Positions 1 through 6,955 of a stretch of DNA of 18,999 bases are shown here, piece by piece; within the stretch, counting starts at the first letter, position 1; the number at the start of each line of letters is the position of its first letter. This DNA is from Bacillota bacterium (GTDB taxonomy: Bacteria; Bacillota; Clostridia; Acetivibrionales; DTU013), in NCBI GenBank assembly GCA_023415815.1, contig JAEZJL010000354.1:1-18999 (forward strand). The letters are read 5' to 3'. The position numbers and the translations under genes are program-made. The notes under the pieces were generated by a model. The model was not told the origin of the DNA and ran no database searches. It was given only the letters and a program-made list of their open reading frames with translations.

Positions 1-1276
1 GGGTCATTACGGGCCAGCCCTTGAATGTCCGGCCGAAATAAGGCGACCAGGTGCATTTCGATTTGCGGTCGGCCTCCGTAAAGGTCTTTTCCAGCTCCAT
101 GTCCACAATGACAAAATCCGCGTCGGAGCCCGGCTGGATGACGCCCTTCTTGGGATAGATCCCATAGAGCTGCGAAGGGTTGTAGCTTGTGATCCGGACG
201 ATCCGCTCCAGAGAAGTCAGGCCTTTGTTTACGCCGTCAAGCAGCACATTCAGCATGACCTCCAGTCCCGGGATTCCGTTGGGCGCTTTCCAGATGTCGT
301 CCGCGCCCTCTTCCTTTTCGGCTTTGTCAAAGGGGCAGTGGTCTGACCCGATGGTATGGACATATCCCCTGTCAAGCAGCTCCCACAATTTCCTCCGGTT
401 CTCCTCATCGCGCATGACCGGTGAAAACTTCAAAAACGGCCCCAGCGCATCGGCGTCCTCCCTGACGAACGTGAGAAAATGAGGACAGGTTTCCGCCCAT
501 ATCCTGACGCCTCTCTCACTGGCCTTGTGGATCTCTTCCAGGCCCTCTTTTGTGCTGACATGGACGACAAGCACTTTGGCATTGGCCTGCTCGGCAAGAA
601 AAATCACCCTTCTTATGGCTTCGATCTCCACCATTTCGGGCCGCGATAGATTATAGGCCAGCGGGTCCTTGCGCCCTTCAGCCTTCAGACGCTGTTCCAT
701 CAGCTTGATCAGGGGCTGGTTTTCACAATGGATGATGGCCAGCCCGTCATGCCTGGCAAGGGTCTGCAGAATGTCAAACATCACGTCGTCGCCGACAAAC
801 GGGAATTCCTTCACCGAAAAGCACATAAACATTTTGACGCACGTCGCCCCGGTATTGAGCCACAGGTCTTCCACCGCGTCGCGCTTTTCGGTGATACCCC
901 CTCCGTGGATGCAGTAATCCACGATGCCCCGGTTTTCATAAGCTTCCTTATTAATATTATAAGAAGCGGTATCGACAATCGGGGGAATGTTCATCGGGTG
1001 TGACATGGCGGTGGTGATTCCTCCGGCGGCACAGGCCGCCGTACCGTGCTCGAAATCCTCCCGGTGCGTGAAGCCGGGGTCCTGGAAGTGGATATGGGCG
1101 TCGATAACGCCCGGGAGTATGTATTTGCCCTGAACATCGATACGCTCTTTTGCTTCAATATCCAGGTCGCCGGCTGAAATCGAAGCGATTTTGCCGTCCT
1201 TGATTCCAATCGCGCCCTGATAGCGTCCAAACGGCGTTACAATGGTCCCGTTAACAAGTACTTTGTCTGCGATCAT
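1..1276 (-). CDS. Allantoinase/hydantoinase-family cyclic amidohydrolase (3' end beyond window)
   Basis: The 425 codons present encode a metal-dependent amidohydrolase that opens cyclic amide rings such as allantoin, hydantoin or dihydropyrimidine in the cytoplasm. Visible family residues are the metal-binding HIH at 61-63, the lysine expected to be carboxylated in VKMF (K148), H183 in IIHCEN, H239 in VVHVS and the catalytic D312 in GSDHCPF. The AAGGITT block near 82-89 followed by a Pro-rich loop fits the allantoinase/dihydroorotase-like branch. The family usually has about 450 residues, so roughly 25-30 C-terminal residues lie outside the window. The ATG has an AAGGAGG site 10 nt upstream. 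It starts 30 bp after the class V PLP gene and is the last gene seen in the importer operon. Nearby fdrA-type genes favour allantoinase or a related hydantoinase over pyrimidine synthesis. The family is certain but the substrate is not. Confidence 0.88.
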   Translation of the reverse strand, partial: MIADKVLVNGTIVTPFGRYQGAIGIKDGKIASISAGDLDIEAKERIDVQGKYILPGVIDAHIHFQDPGFTHREDFEHGTAACAAGGITTAMSHPMNIPPIVDTASYNINKEAYENRGIVDYCIHGGGITEKRDAVEDLWLNTGATCVKMFMCFSVKEFPFVGDDVMFDILQTLARHDGLAIIHCENQPLIKLMEQRLKAEGRKDPLAYNLSRPEMVEIEAIRRVIFLAEQANAKVLVVHVSTKEGLEEIHKASERGVRIWAETCPHFLTFVREDADALGPFLKFSPVMRDEENRRKLWELLDRGYVHTIGSDHCPFDKAEKEEGADDIWKAPNGIPGLEVMLNVLLDGVNKGLTSLERIVRITSYNPSQLYGIYPKKGVIQPGSDADFVIVDMELEKTFTEADRKSKCTWSPYFGRTFKGWPVMT

Positions 1277-1306
1277 AGAAGCTGAGCCTCCTTACACGGT
1301 TTCTTT

Positions 1307-2596
1307 TTATTTTAAAATCTGGCGAAAGCATTCAAAAAAGTAGTCGATTTCTTCAATTGTATTGTAATGAATCATGCTGATGCGCAATGCGGAGCCTCCA
1401 TACCGGTTCGCAAGCCTGTCCATCAGGTTGACGGCCAGATAATTTCCCGTCCTCGCCTCGATTCCCATGTTGTTCAGAGCGGCGCCCAGCTCATCCGTTT
1501 CCCGTCCTCTCACATTCAGGGCGAATACGGGCACCCGCCTGTCAATGTCCTGTGCGGAGGTTAAGCCATACAGCTCCACCTCGTCAAATTCTTTTATTTT
1601 ATCAAGGAAGTGCGCAGACAATATTTTTTCATACTCGGCCGCCCAGGTCATGGCGCTGTACAGCTTCCTCCGCCTTTCACCCGGATGCCCGCCTATTTCT
1701 ATCTCCGCCATCCTCAGCCCGTTAGCCTCCGCATCCTCGGCAATCCGTGAAAGGTACTCCAGCGAACCGATAAAAGAAATGATCCCTTCGTGATTTTGCG
1801 TACCCACCTCGAATTTGTAAGAGTCCTCTTTCAGCATTTCCGCTATGCGGAAGGGACGGAGCCTTTCCGGATGCTCGTGGTTGACGTAGCAAAAGCCCAT
1901 GTGAGGGCCGAAGATCTTATAGGTGGAAAAGGCGGCAAAATCCACGTCCGCATCTTTGATGTCTATCGGCAGATGGCTTGCGCGCTGGACGCCGTCGGCG
2001 ACAACCACGGCGCCGCGGTCATGGGCCATGCGGGCGATTCTTTTCATATCGTGGACGGTCCCGATGGCATTGGATATCCATCCCACCGTAACGACCTTCG
2101 GGTTGTGCTTCAGCAGCTCTTCATAATGGTCGAAGTCCAGGGAGCCGTCCTCCGTTACCTTCCAGACATCGACCCGGATGCCTCGTTCCTCAAGCTCCAG
2201 CCATGGGGTTATATTTGAAATATGGTCGGCTTCGGTAATGATAATATGATCGCCCGCATGCAGGTCTCTCCCCAGATGATGCGCAAACAAAGTAAAAAAG
2301 GTCGTTGCGTTCAATCCGAAGGCAATCTCCGTATGATCCCTGGCGCCAATCAGCTCGGCGGCCTGCCGTCGGCCTTCTATGATCATCTGCTGAACCCATT
2401 CCAGCCTTTTGAATATGCTTCCTTTTTGGGCGTTTAAATCCTTCGTGAACGTATTCACTTTATTTATGGAAAAGCAGGGGACCTGCGCGCCTGCCGAATT
2501 ATCAAAAAGATACACCCGCTCCCCCTCATAATCCGTGAGCGCGGGGAAATACCGTCTGGCCCCTGTGAACGTTTTGCAAAGCAGCTCCTGTTTCAT
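1307..2596 (-). CDS. Class V PLP-dependent enzyme, cysteine-desulfurase-like (VC1184/TIGR01976 type) without catalytic Cys
   Basis: This 429-aa fold-type I PLP enzyme has the class V landmarks: FDNSAGAQVP at 31-40, H125 in ADHISN (ring stacking), D201 in VADGVQ (pyridine nitrogen) and the Schiff-base lysine K227 in STYKIFGPHMG. The FDN-AG-QVP start and FGPHMG after the lysine match the VC1184-like subfamily rather than IscS/SufS. In true desulfurases the active cysteine lies in a GHHCA-type loop. Here that loop is GNYLA (384-388), with Leu at the Cys position, so sulfur transfer is unlikely. R405 fits the substrate-carboxylate arginine. I start at the ATG at 2596, with GGAGG 5 nt upstream; a longer reading would start at a TTG inside that ribosome site. 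The gene is 44 bp downstream of the ABC ATPase and 30 bp upstream of the amidohydrolase. An aminotransferase or lyase role on the imported compound is inferred. PucG-like ureidoglycine aminotransferase is also class V, but I see no specific match. Confidence 0.85.
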   Translation of the reverse strand: MKQELLCKTFTGARRYFPALTDYEGERVYLFDNSAGAQVPCFSINKVNTFTKDLNAQKGSIFKRLEWVQQMIIEGRRQAAELIGARDHTEIAFGLNATTFFTLFAHHLGRDLHAGDHIIITEADHISNITPWLELEERGIRVDVWKVTEDGSLDFDHYEELLKHNPKVVTVGWISNAIGTVHDMKRIARMAHDRGAVVVADGVQRASHLPIDIKDADVDFAAFSTYKIFGPHMGFCYVNHEHPERLRPFRIAEMLKEDSYKFEVGTQNHEGIISFIGSLEYLSRIAEDAEANGLRMAEIEIGGHPGERRRKLYSAMTWAAEYEKILSAHFLDKIKEFDEVELYGLTSAQDIDRRVPVFALNVRGRETDELGAALNNMGIEARTGNYLAVNLMDRLANRYGGSALRISMIHYNTIEEIDYFFECFRQILK

Positions 2597-2640
2597 TGTG
2601 ACCTCCAAAATAAATACTGCATAAAAGATTTGTATCTCGC

Positions 2641-3363
2641 TTATATGATTTTTTCCAGAAAGGATATCGTGCGTTTGTGTGCCGGGCTCGTAAACAGCTC
2701 TTCGGGAGGCCCGGTCTCGATAATCTCCCCTTCGTCCATAAATACCACTCTGTCGGCAGCCTCCTTTACAAAGCCCATCTCATGGCTTACCACCACCATG
2801 GTCATCCCCTCGCCTGCGAGGTCCTTCATAACGTCCAGCACCTCGCCCACCATCTCGGGGTCCAGAGCCGAGGTCGGCTCGTCAAACAGCATGATTGTGG
2901 GACGCATCGCCAGCGCCCGCGCAATGGCGACCCTTTGCATTTGGCCTCCCGAAAGCTGTGCCGGGAAGGCCTTGACCTTATCCTTAAGTCCGACCTTGCC
3001 GAGCAGATCCATCGTCATGCCGGTGGTCTCCTCCACCCCCATTTTTTTCAGCCGCAGAGGAGCAATCCGGATATTGTCCAGTACGTTCAGGTGCGGAAAG
3101 AGGTTGAACGACTGAAACACCATGCCTATTTGCATACGAACCTTGTTGATGTTGACCTTCGGGTCCAGAATATTCGTCCCGTCAATGACTATTTCACCCT
3201 CGTTCGGCTCCTCAAGCTTGTTCATGCAGCGCAATAGCGTACTTTTTCCGGAGCCGGAGGGGCCGATGACGGCTACCACTTCGTTTTTCCGGATGTCCAG
3301 GTTGATTCCCCTGAGCACCTCCAGCTGCCCGAACTTTTTTTTAAGGTTCTTAATTTTTACCAC
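2641..3363 (-). CDS. Polar amino acid ABC transporter ATP-binding protein (GlnQ/HisP type)
   Basis: This 240-aa cytoplasmic ATPase energises the importer encoded by the two genes upstream. It has a complete nucleotide-binding domain: Walker A GPSGSGKST at 34-42, Q-loop Q84, signature LSGGQ at 137-141, Walker B IMLFDEP at 157-163 with catalytic E162, D-loop SALD, and switch H194. Length and motifs are standard for the amino-acid (PAAT) family. The start is a GTG at 3363 with AAGGAG 8 nt upstream, and it overlaps the last 14 nt of the permease gene, so translation is probably coupled. A nearby ATG belongs to the permease reading frame. Substrate specificity rests with the binding protein and permease, not this subunit. 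Confidence 0.95.
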   Translation of the reverse strand: MVKIKNLKKKFGQLEVLRGINLDIRKNEVVAVIGPSGSGKSTLLRCMNKLEEPNEGEIVIDGTNILDPKVNINKVRMQIGMVFQSFNLFPHLNVLDNIRIAPLRLKKMGVEETTGMTMDLLGKVGLKDKVKAFPAQLSGGQMQRVAIARALAMRPTIMLFDEPTSALDPEMVGEVLDVMKDLAGEGMTMVVVSHEMGFVKEAADRVVFMDEGEIIETGPPEELFTSPAHKRTISFLEKII

Positions 3364-4024
3364 TCTTCATTCTCCTTTCCAGCCGGTTTGAAAAAAAGAT
3401 CATCGGCATCAATACGATGAGATAAATGATCATTACGCCGATAAGGGGGGTCGGACTTGCCTTCCAGGACTGGATCTGCTGCGCCTGTTTCAGAAGCTCA
3501 GGCAAAGCGATGGTCGATGCCAGCGCCGTATCCTTAAGCACATTGATCACATTTCCGGTAAAGGGGGGAATGATGATTCTTAATGCCTGGGGTAAAATAA
3601 TCAGCCTCATCGTATCCAGGTAAGTAAAGCCCAGCGACCTGGATGCTTCGGTCTGTCCCTTGGGCAGAGCTTCGATGCCGCTTCGGATGATTTCAGCCAC
3701 ATAGGCGGCGCTCATCAGCGTAAAGGAGGTGATGCCCGCAAAATAAGGCGATAATTCAATCCCGACAAACGGCAGCGCATAATAGACAATGACGAGCAGC
3801 ACGATGAGCGGAAGCGCCCGGAACACATTGATATAGAAAGTGCTGATGATCCTCAACACCTTCAAATGGCTTATCTTCAGCATCGCCAGGAGCAAGCCCA
3901 GCACCGACCCGAACAGTATGCTGAAGAAAGCCAGCTTAAGAGTAATCCAGAGCCCCTTCATCAAAAGAGGAAAACTGTCCACCAAAATAGGCATATTGAA
4001 AAATGTATCCGCTAATCTTTCCAT
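3350..4024 (-). CDS. Polar amino acid ABC transporter permease (HisM/GlnP type)
   Basis: This 224-aa inner-membrane protein forms the channel of the importer, probably as a homodimer since only one permease gene is present. It has about five hydrophobic segments and a clear EAA loop (GQTEASRSLGF...ILPQA, 123-147), which docks on the ATPase, followed by the NVLKDTALAS block typical of the PAAT family. I chose the ATG at 4024 (MERLAD...), which has an AGGCGGAG site 5 nt upstream; a longer in-frame start at 4063 has no such site. The gene lies 183 bp after the binding-protein gene, across a strong hairpin, and overlaps the ATPase gene by 14 nt. Confidence 0.94.
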   Translation of the reverse strand: MERLADTFFNMPILVDSFPLLMKGLWITLKLAFFSILFGSVLGLLLAMLKISHLKVLRIISTFYINVFRALPLIVLLVIVYYALPFVGIELSPYFAGITSFTLMSAAYVAEIIRSGIEALPKGQTEASRSLGFTYLDTMRLIILPQALRIIIPPFTGNVINVLKDTALASTIALPELLKQAQQIQSWKASPTPLIGVMIIYLIVLMPMIFFSNRLERRMKSGKN

Positions 4025-4142
4025 TGCTACTCCGCCTTTGCTGTTTTGCCTTGACCGTTGCACCGTCGTTATCCAAGCTGTTTAAACCTTAAGCCTTCTG
4101 TCTGAGCTTATCATGGCCGCGATAAGCGGTAATCCCGTGATT

Positions 4143-4187
4143 CGGCTCAAATTTCCCGCGGCTTTTATACCGCGGGAAATTGAGCCG
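4143..4187 (-). other. Strong intergenic hairpin between binding-protein and permease genes
   Basis: An 18-19-bp stem (4143-4161 pairs with 4170-4187, one bulged A) closes on an 8-nt loop. On the coding (minus) strand no T-run follows, so it is not an intrinsic terminator. It sits between a binding-protein gene and its permease, where such hairpins often protect the upstream mRNA from 3' decay and so raise binding-protein levels over membrane subunits. Formation of the stem is clear from the sequence; the role is inference. Confidence 0.7.
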
Positions 4188-4207
4188 GGGCGCCGCACTG
4201 CGGCATA

Positions 4208-5113
4208 TTATTCGGTCGGCACCGGAAGCACTTCAACGGTAGAGCCGACAGGATCCTGTCCAAACCACTTTTTATAAATCGTCGCCATCGTCCCGTCCTG
4301 TTTGAAGGCCGAAATGGTATCGTTGATTTCATTGCGCAGAGGCGAGCCCTTCTGAAGCAGCATGCCGTACTTTTCATTTGTCGTGATGCGCTCCGCAACG
4401 CTCATGTCGGGCTTGTCCTTTATGTAGTAAAGCGCCGCCGGTATATCTCCCAGAACGCCCTGTATCCTGCCGGCTGCAAGGTCAAGCATTGCTTCGCTGA
4501 ACGTATTGTAGACGCGGATTTCCTTAAACCCGTATTTTTCTTTGTTATCATTTGCCCAGATATCCGGAGTCGTGCCGCCTTCCACGCCCACGATCTGATC
4601 CTTCATATCGGCCAGGCCTTTGACCGCCGAATCCTTCATTACGGTCAGGGATTGATCCGAATCATAATAGGGCTGGGTAAAATCCATTTTTTCGACCCTG
4701 TCCGGTTTGATTGTCACCGAAGACATGACAACATCGAATTTCCCGCCGATAAGGCCCGGAAAAAGGCCGGTAAACGGAGTGTTGATGTATTCGACCTCGT
4801 AGTTGTTTTTTTCGGCAATCGCATTCATCAGGTCCACTTCAAAGCCAACCAGCTTGTCTCCCTCGTTGAATTCCCAGGGGATGTTGCCCACATTGGCTGC
4901 AACCTTGATTTTCTTAGCTTCGGGCTCCTTGGCCGCATCCACGGTCGATGCCTCGGCCGGCGTGGCGTCAGCCACCGTAGCTGCCGTATCTGCGGCCGGT
5001 GCGGCAGTCGTTTCCGGATTGGCCGCTCCCTGGCCGGCCCCGCAGGCTGCAAGCATAAAACCTAAACACAATAAACCGACTGCCAATGCTGCTATCCTTA
5101 TCTTCTTCATCAT
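4208..5113 (-). CDS. ABC transporter substrate-binding lipoprotein (SBP_bac_3, amino-acid type)
   Basis: This 301-aa extracellular lipoprotein captures the substrate for the importer. It has a signal peptide (MMKKIRIAALAVGLL) ending in lipobox LAAC with C24 as the lipidated residue, then an Ala/Thr/Glu-rich linker to about residue 65. The SBP_bac_3 domain follows: WEFNE...VGFEVDLMNAIAE, the FDVVMSSVTIKPDR segment whose Arg usually contacts the ligand carboxylate, and FTQPYYDSDQ. The sequence shows TTG-ATG-ATG at the start; the first ATG (5113) has AAAGGAG 5 nt upstream, and the next ATG at 5110 is equally possible. It is the first gene of the operon, behind a long leader with a hairpin. The ligand is probably an amino-acid-like acid. 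Given the downstream amidohydrolase and class V enzyme, a ureido or carbamoyl acid is possible, but that is inference. Confidence 0.94.
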   Translation of the reverse strand: MMKKIRIAALAVGLLCLGFMLAACGAGQGAANPETTAAPAADTAATVADATPAEASTVDAAKEPEAKKIKVAANVGNIPWEFNEGDKLVGFEVDLMNAIAEKNNYEVEYINTPFTGLFPGLIGGKFDVVMSSVTIKPDRVEKMDFTQPYYDSDQSLTVMKDSAVKGLADMKDQIVGVEGGTTPDIWANDNKEKYGFKEIRVYNTFSEAMLDLAAGRIQGVLGDIPAALYYIKDKPDMSVAERITTNEKYGMLLQKGSPLRNEINDTISAFKQDGTMATIYKKWFGQDPVGSTVEVLPVPTE

Positions 5114-5173
5114 CAAAACTCCTTTAATAAAATTTTTTCAGGTTATGTTTTCTGATTTTAATGGTCAAAGCAT

Positions 5174-5232
5174 AAAAAGGCGCCCAGGATAACCGATTCA
5201 CAAAAATGAACGTTATTATCCCTGGCGCCTTT
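5174..5232 (-). terminator. Terminator-like hairpin with T-run in ABC-operon leader (possible attenuator)
   Basis: Arms 5176-5192 and 5216-5232 pair over 16 bp (GC-rich base GGCGCC, two opposing one-base bulges), and an inner stem (5194-5200 with 5207-5212) extends it. On the minus strand the stem is followed directly by TTTTT (5178-5174), the form of an intrinsic terminator. It lies 61 bp before the binding-protein start and downstream of a good promoter at 5293-5321, so it either ends transcripts from upstream or conditionally stops the operon mRNA. The minus-strand segment CCAGGTAA at 5257-5250 can pair with TTATCCTGG of the 3' arm, a possible antiterminator. I do not recognise a known riboswitch class. 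Confidence 0.65.
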
Positions 5233-5292
5233 GCGTAAGATCCGATTCTTTACCTGGAATCAAAATCTTCAATTTTAACTTTACTAATTCCT

Positions 5293-5321
5293 ACGATATA
5301 CTTGTTTTGAAATTATGTCAA
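5293..5321 (-). promoter_or_regulatory. Candidate sigma-A promoter for ABC operon leader
   Basis: A perfect TTGACA (minus strand, 5321-5316), a 17-nt spacer and TATCGT (5298-5293, four of six matches) make a plausible vegetative promoter. Transcription would start near 5286 and give a leader of roughly 170 nt containing the terminator-like hairpin before the binding-protein gene. The -35 box coincides with the end of the frameshifted reading of the small upstream ORF, so one of the two readings may be accidental. Confidence 0.5.
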
Positions 5322-5368
5322 CCAACGAATTTCATAATGCAGCATATCATCTGCAAATTTCTCTAGTT

Positions 5369-5407
5369 TTAGTTGAATTTTGCATGAAGCTCAATTTGTC
5401 CATTCAT
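5369..5407 (-). CDS. Possible 12-aa leader peptide or broken 31-aa small ORF
   Basis: An ATG at 5407 follows AAGGAGGGCAGGAG with 8 nt between the second GGAG and the ATG, one of the strongest ribosome sites in the window. It opens a 12-codon ORF, MNGQIELHAKFN, ending in TAA. A -1 shift at the last codon would continue as LKLEKFADDMLHYEIRWLT and stop at 5313, a protein-like composition that suggests either a 31-aa gene broken by a one-base indel or recoding. No homolog is known to me. The ribosome site is a direct observation; that the ORF is translated, or regulates the ABC operon, is inference. Confidence 0.35.
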   Translation of the reverse strand: MNGQIELHAKFN

Positions 5408-5591
5408 TTTTATGTCTCCTGCCCTCCTTTTTATCTCATATCAGAAATAAAAACCATCACAATAAAAAGTCCTTATTTATTGACGTCCTGGTCAGTAAAT
5501 ATAAAAATGATTCGCAACGGGTTGCTTTATCTATACTATACGCCACCTGCGGGACGGCCACATCAGCATTGTGCCTAAAAGTATGAAACCC

Positions 5592-5605
5592 CATTGTACA
5601 CAATG
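5592..5605. promoter_or_regulatory. 14-bp palindromic operator candidate (CATTGTACACAATG)
   Basis: This is a perfect inverted repeat of CATTGT around a 2-bp centre. The site at 11048-11061, upstream of the fdrA promoter, matches 12 of its 14 bases. An inverted partial copy, GCATTGTGCC, is at 5566-5575. It lies downstream of the CHR gene and about 480 bp upstream of the binding-protein start. The PucR-family protein encoded at 11099-12769 is the obvious candidate ligand, though B. subtilis PucR is known to bind a different sequence, so this assignment is inference. Confidence 0.45.
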
Positions 5606-5652
5606 CCTAATCTTAAAAAGAAATCCGCACATGTCCGCGAACAGCCGCAGGT

Positions 5653-6177
5653 TTACCGGATGAAAAACGCGCCGTATGCGAGCGCCGCTAAAATGATAAA
5701 CGCAGGGTTGACAGACAGGAAGCGCATTGCGACCAGTGAGACCGCGGCAATGATAATGGCGGTCAGAGAGCTTGACGCAAACTTCACGTAATCAAACGCC
5801 AATAATGCCAGCAGCACAAACACAACCGGCTTTACGCCGTTGATCATCCCCTGTATCACGGGTGATTTGGCATATTTGCCCAATACCGCAGCAAACAGGA
5901 TCATTACGATGACCGTCGGCAGAATGGTGGCGCCGATTGCTGTTGCCGCTCCGACATAGCCGGCGACCTTGAAGCCGATATATCCCGACATTTTTGACGC
6001 TATGGGCCCCGGCAATGCATTGCCCAATGCCAGCACATTGGCAAACTCATCCTTCGTCATCCAGTGGTAGTTGTCGACGACCTCTTTTTCCACCAGCGGT
6101 ATGGCCGACGGCCCGCCGCCATACCCCAGTAATCCGGCTCTTCCGAATCCAATCAGCAGATCCAGCAGCTTGCTCAT
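5653..6177 (-). CDS. Single-domain CHR (chromate transporter) family membrane protein
   Basis: This 174-aa integral membrane protein belongs to the chromate-ion-transporter family. Family marks are GFGRAGLLGYGGGPSAIPLVEKEVV near residues 10-34, the WMTKDEFANVLALGNALPGPIASKMSGYIGF block at about 39-69, then four to five hydrophobic segments to the C-terminus. Full ChrA proteins have two CHR domains, and short ones normally occur as adjacent gene pairs; here only one is present, with a gene-poor leader after it. I start at the ATG at 6177 with GGAGGG 7 nt upstream, not the upstream in-frame codon at 6222, which falls inside the hydrolase gene. It follows the isochorismatase-like gene by 19 bp, so the two are probably co-transcribed. 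In this setting export or exchange of an organic or inorganic anion such as a pathway product is as plausible as chromate. Confidence 0.87.
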   Translation of the reverse strand: MSKLLDLLIGFGRAGLLGYGGGPSAIPLVEKEVVDNYHWMTKDEFANVLALGNALPGPIASKMSGYIGFKVAGYVGAATAIGATILPTVIVMILFAAVLGKYAKSPVIQGMINGVKPVVFVLLALLAFDYVKFASSSLTAIIIAAVSLVAMRFLSVNPAFIILAALAYGAFFIR

Positions 6178-6196
6178 TTCGATACCCTCCTCATAT

Positions 6197-6904
6197 TTAC
6201 CAGATGTCCAGCCAGCCAGCATGTTCGCCGTCCTGCTTCCGAATAGGCTCGGGAGCTGTTTTGCTGTTCTGGATATCCTTTCTTATCTGCTCCACACATC
6301 CCAGAAAGTCCAGCCCGGGAAGCCGGCTGCAAAACCGGGACGAATCGCTTATGACGGCCCCCATGCGCCTTAGGTCCTCAATATTGGCCTTTTGTATTTC
6401 CGCGGTTTGTGAAGAGCAGCAATCCTCCACGATGATGACCTCATAATCCATGGCGTTTGCATCGTATGCCGTCGTGCGGATACAATTGGGGGTCGTGGTG
6501 CCTATCAAAACAACCGTATTGATCCCCAGCCTTCTTAAAAGCAGGTCGAGCTCCGTCTGAAAAAACGCGCTCCATCTGGGCTTGATAAGGGTGTAGTCTC
6601 CGGCCTCCGGCCTGACCTCCGCAGGCGCCTCCGCGCCGGCGCTCCCCGTACTGGAAGGCCCCATGGACCTTCCGCCTTCATTCCACGCCTTCCACCGGGT
6701 AATCTCCACGTCGCTTCCGTCCTGTCTGTAAATCCTTTTGACAAAGATTACCGGGATTCCGTGCTCTCTCGAAGCACGGATCACCTTCGCACATGCCGGC
6801 AGGGTCCCTTCCGCCGTCGCTATCCTGTGCGGAGAGCCGTTGGCGACAAAACCGTTTTCCAGGTCGATCACCACCAGCGCCGCCTTGCATATTGCATGTT
6901 CCAT
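6197..6904 (-). CDS. Isochorismatase-like cysteine hydrolase (carbamoyl/amide hydrolase candidate)
   Basis: This 235-aa cytoplasmic hydrolase carries the complete catalytic triad of the isochorismatase superfamily: D14 in VVIDLENGF, K108 in IKPRWSAF and nucleophile C141 in GTTTPNCIRTTAYDAN. The cis-peptide-type loop before the Cys and the RTTAYDA helix are typical of amidase members such as nicotinamidase, ureidoacrylate amidohydrolase and N-carbamoylsarcosine amidase. After about residue 192 there is a roughly 40-residue extension beyond the usual core, rich in charged residues. The ATG at 6904 has AAAAAGGAG 9 nt upstream. It is the first gene of a pair with the CHR transporter and diverges from the DUF2877 gene, with overlapping promoter DNA. 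Amide or carbamoyl hydrolysis of a pathway intermediate is likely, and an oxamate- or ureido-acid substrate is a guess from the neighbours. Confidence 0.9.
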   Translation of the reverse strand: MEHAICKAALVVIDLENGFVANGSPHRIATAEGTLPACAKVIRASREHGIPVIFVKRIYRQDGSDVEITRWKAWNEGGRSMGPSSTGSAGAEAPAEVRPEAGDYTLIKPRWSAFFQTELDLLLRRLGINTVVLIGTTTPNCIRTTAYDANAMDYEVIIVEDCCSSQTAEIQKANIEDLRRMGAVISDSSRFCSRLPGLDFLGCVEQIRKDIQNSKTAPEPIRKQDGEHAGWLDIW

Positions 6905-6926
6905 TTCAAATCACTCCTTTTTAACC

Positions 6927-6955
6927 TTGCAAATATCGATGCCCTGTACTATAAT
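6927..6955 (+). promoter_or_regulatory. Promoter of the DUF2877 gene
   Basis: A TTGCAA -35 (6927-6932), an exact 17-nt spacer and a perfect TATAAT -10 (6950-6955) point rightwards. The start would fall near 6962, giving a short leader of about 20 nt before the ATG at 6982. The same AT-rich element reads TATAGT on the other strand, so a divergent minus-strand promoter for the isochorismatase-like gene may overlap it; its -35 is not clear. Confidence 0.7.

Larger units (their letters stand above)
5114..5652. other. Long gene-poor leader between ABC operon and CHR transporter gene
   Basis: This 539-bp stretch has no conventional gene. Read on the minus strand from the CHR gene it holds a 14-bp palindrome (5592-5605) with an inverted half-site nearby (5567-5575), a possible -10 (TATAGT, 5535-5540), a short ORF with an excellent ribosome site (5369-5407), a consensus-like promoter (5293-5321), a terminator-like hairpin (5174-5232) and a second weak promoter candidate (TTGACC at 5163-5168, 17 nt, TAACCT at 5140-5145). 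These items are listed separately. The plus-strand open frames here have no ribosome site and no protein-like composition, and I reject them. Confidence 0.6.

Noticed and set aside
2597..2608. Longer N-terminus for the class V PLP enzyme starting at 2608
   Set aside because: The extra start would be a TTG that is part of the GGAGG ribosome site of the ATG at 2596.
5174..5290. Known riboswitch (guanidine, glycine, purine, lysine, glutamine types)
   Set aside because: I compared the conserved core motifs I know for these classes with the minus-strand leader and found no match.
5315..5578. Plus-strand open frames in the importer leader
   Set aside because: No ribosome site, odd composition, and opposite to the promoter and terminator signals found there.
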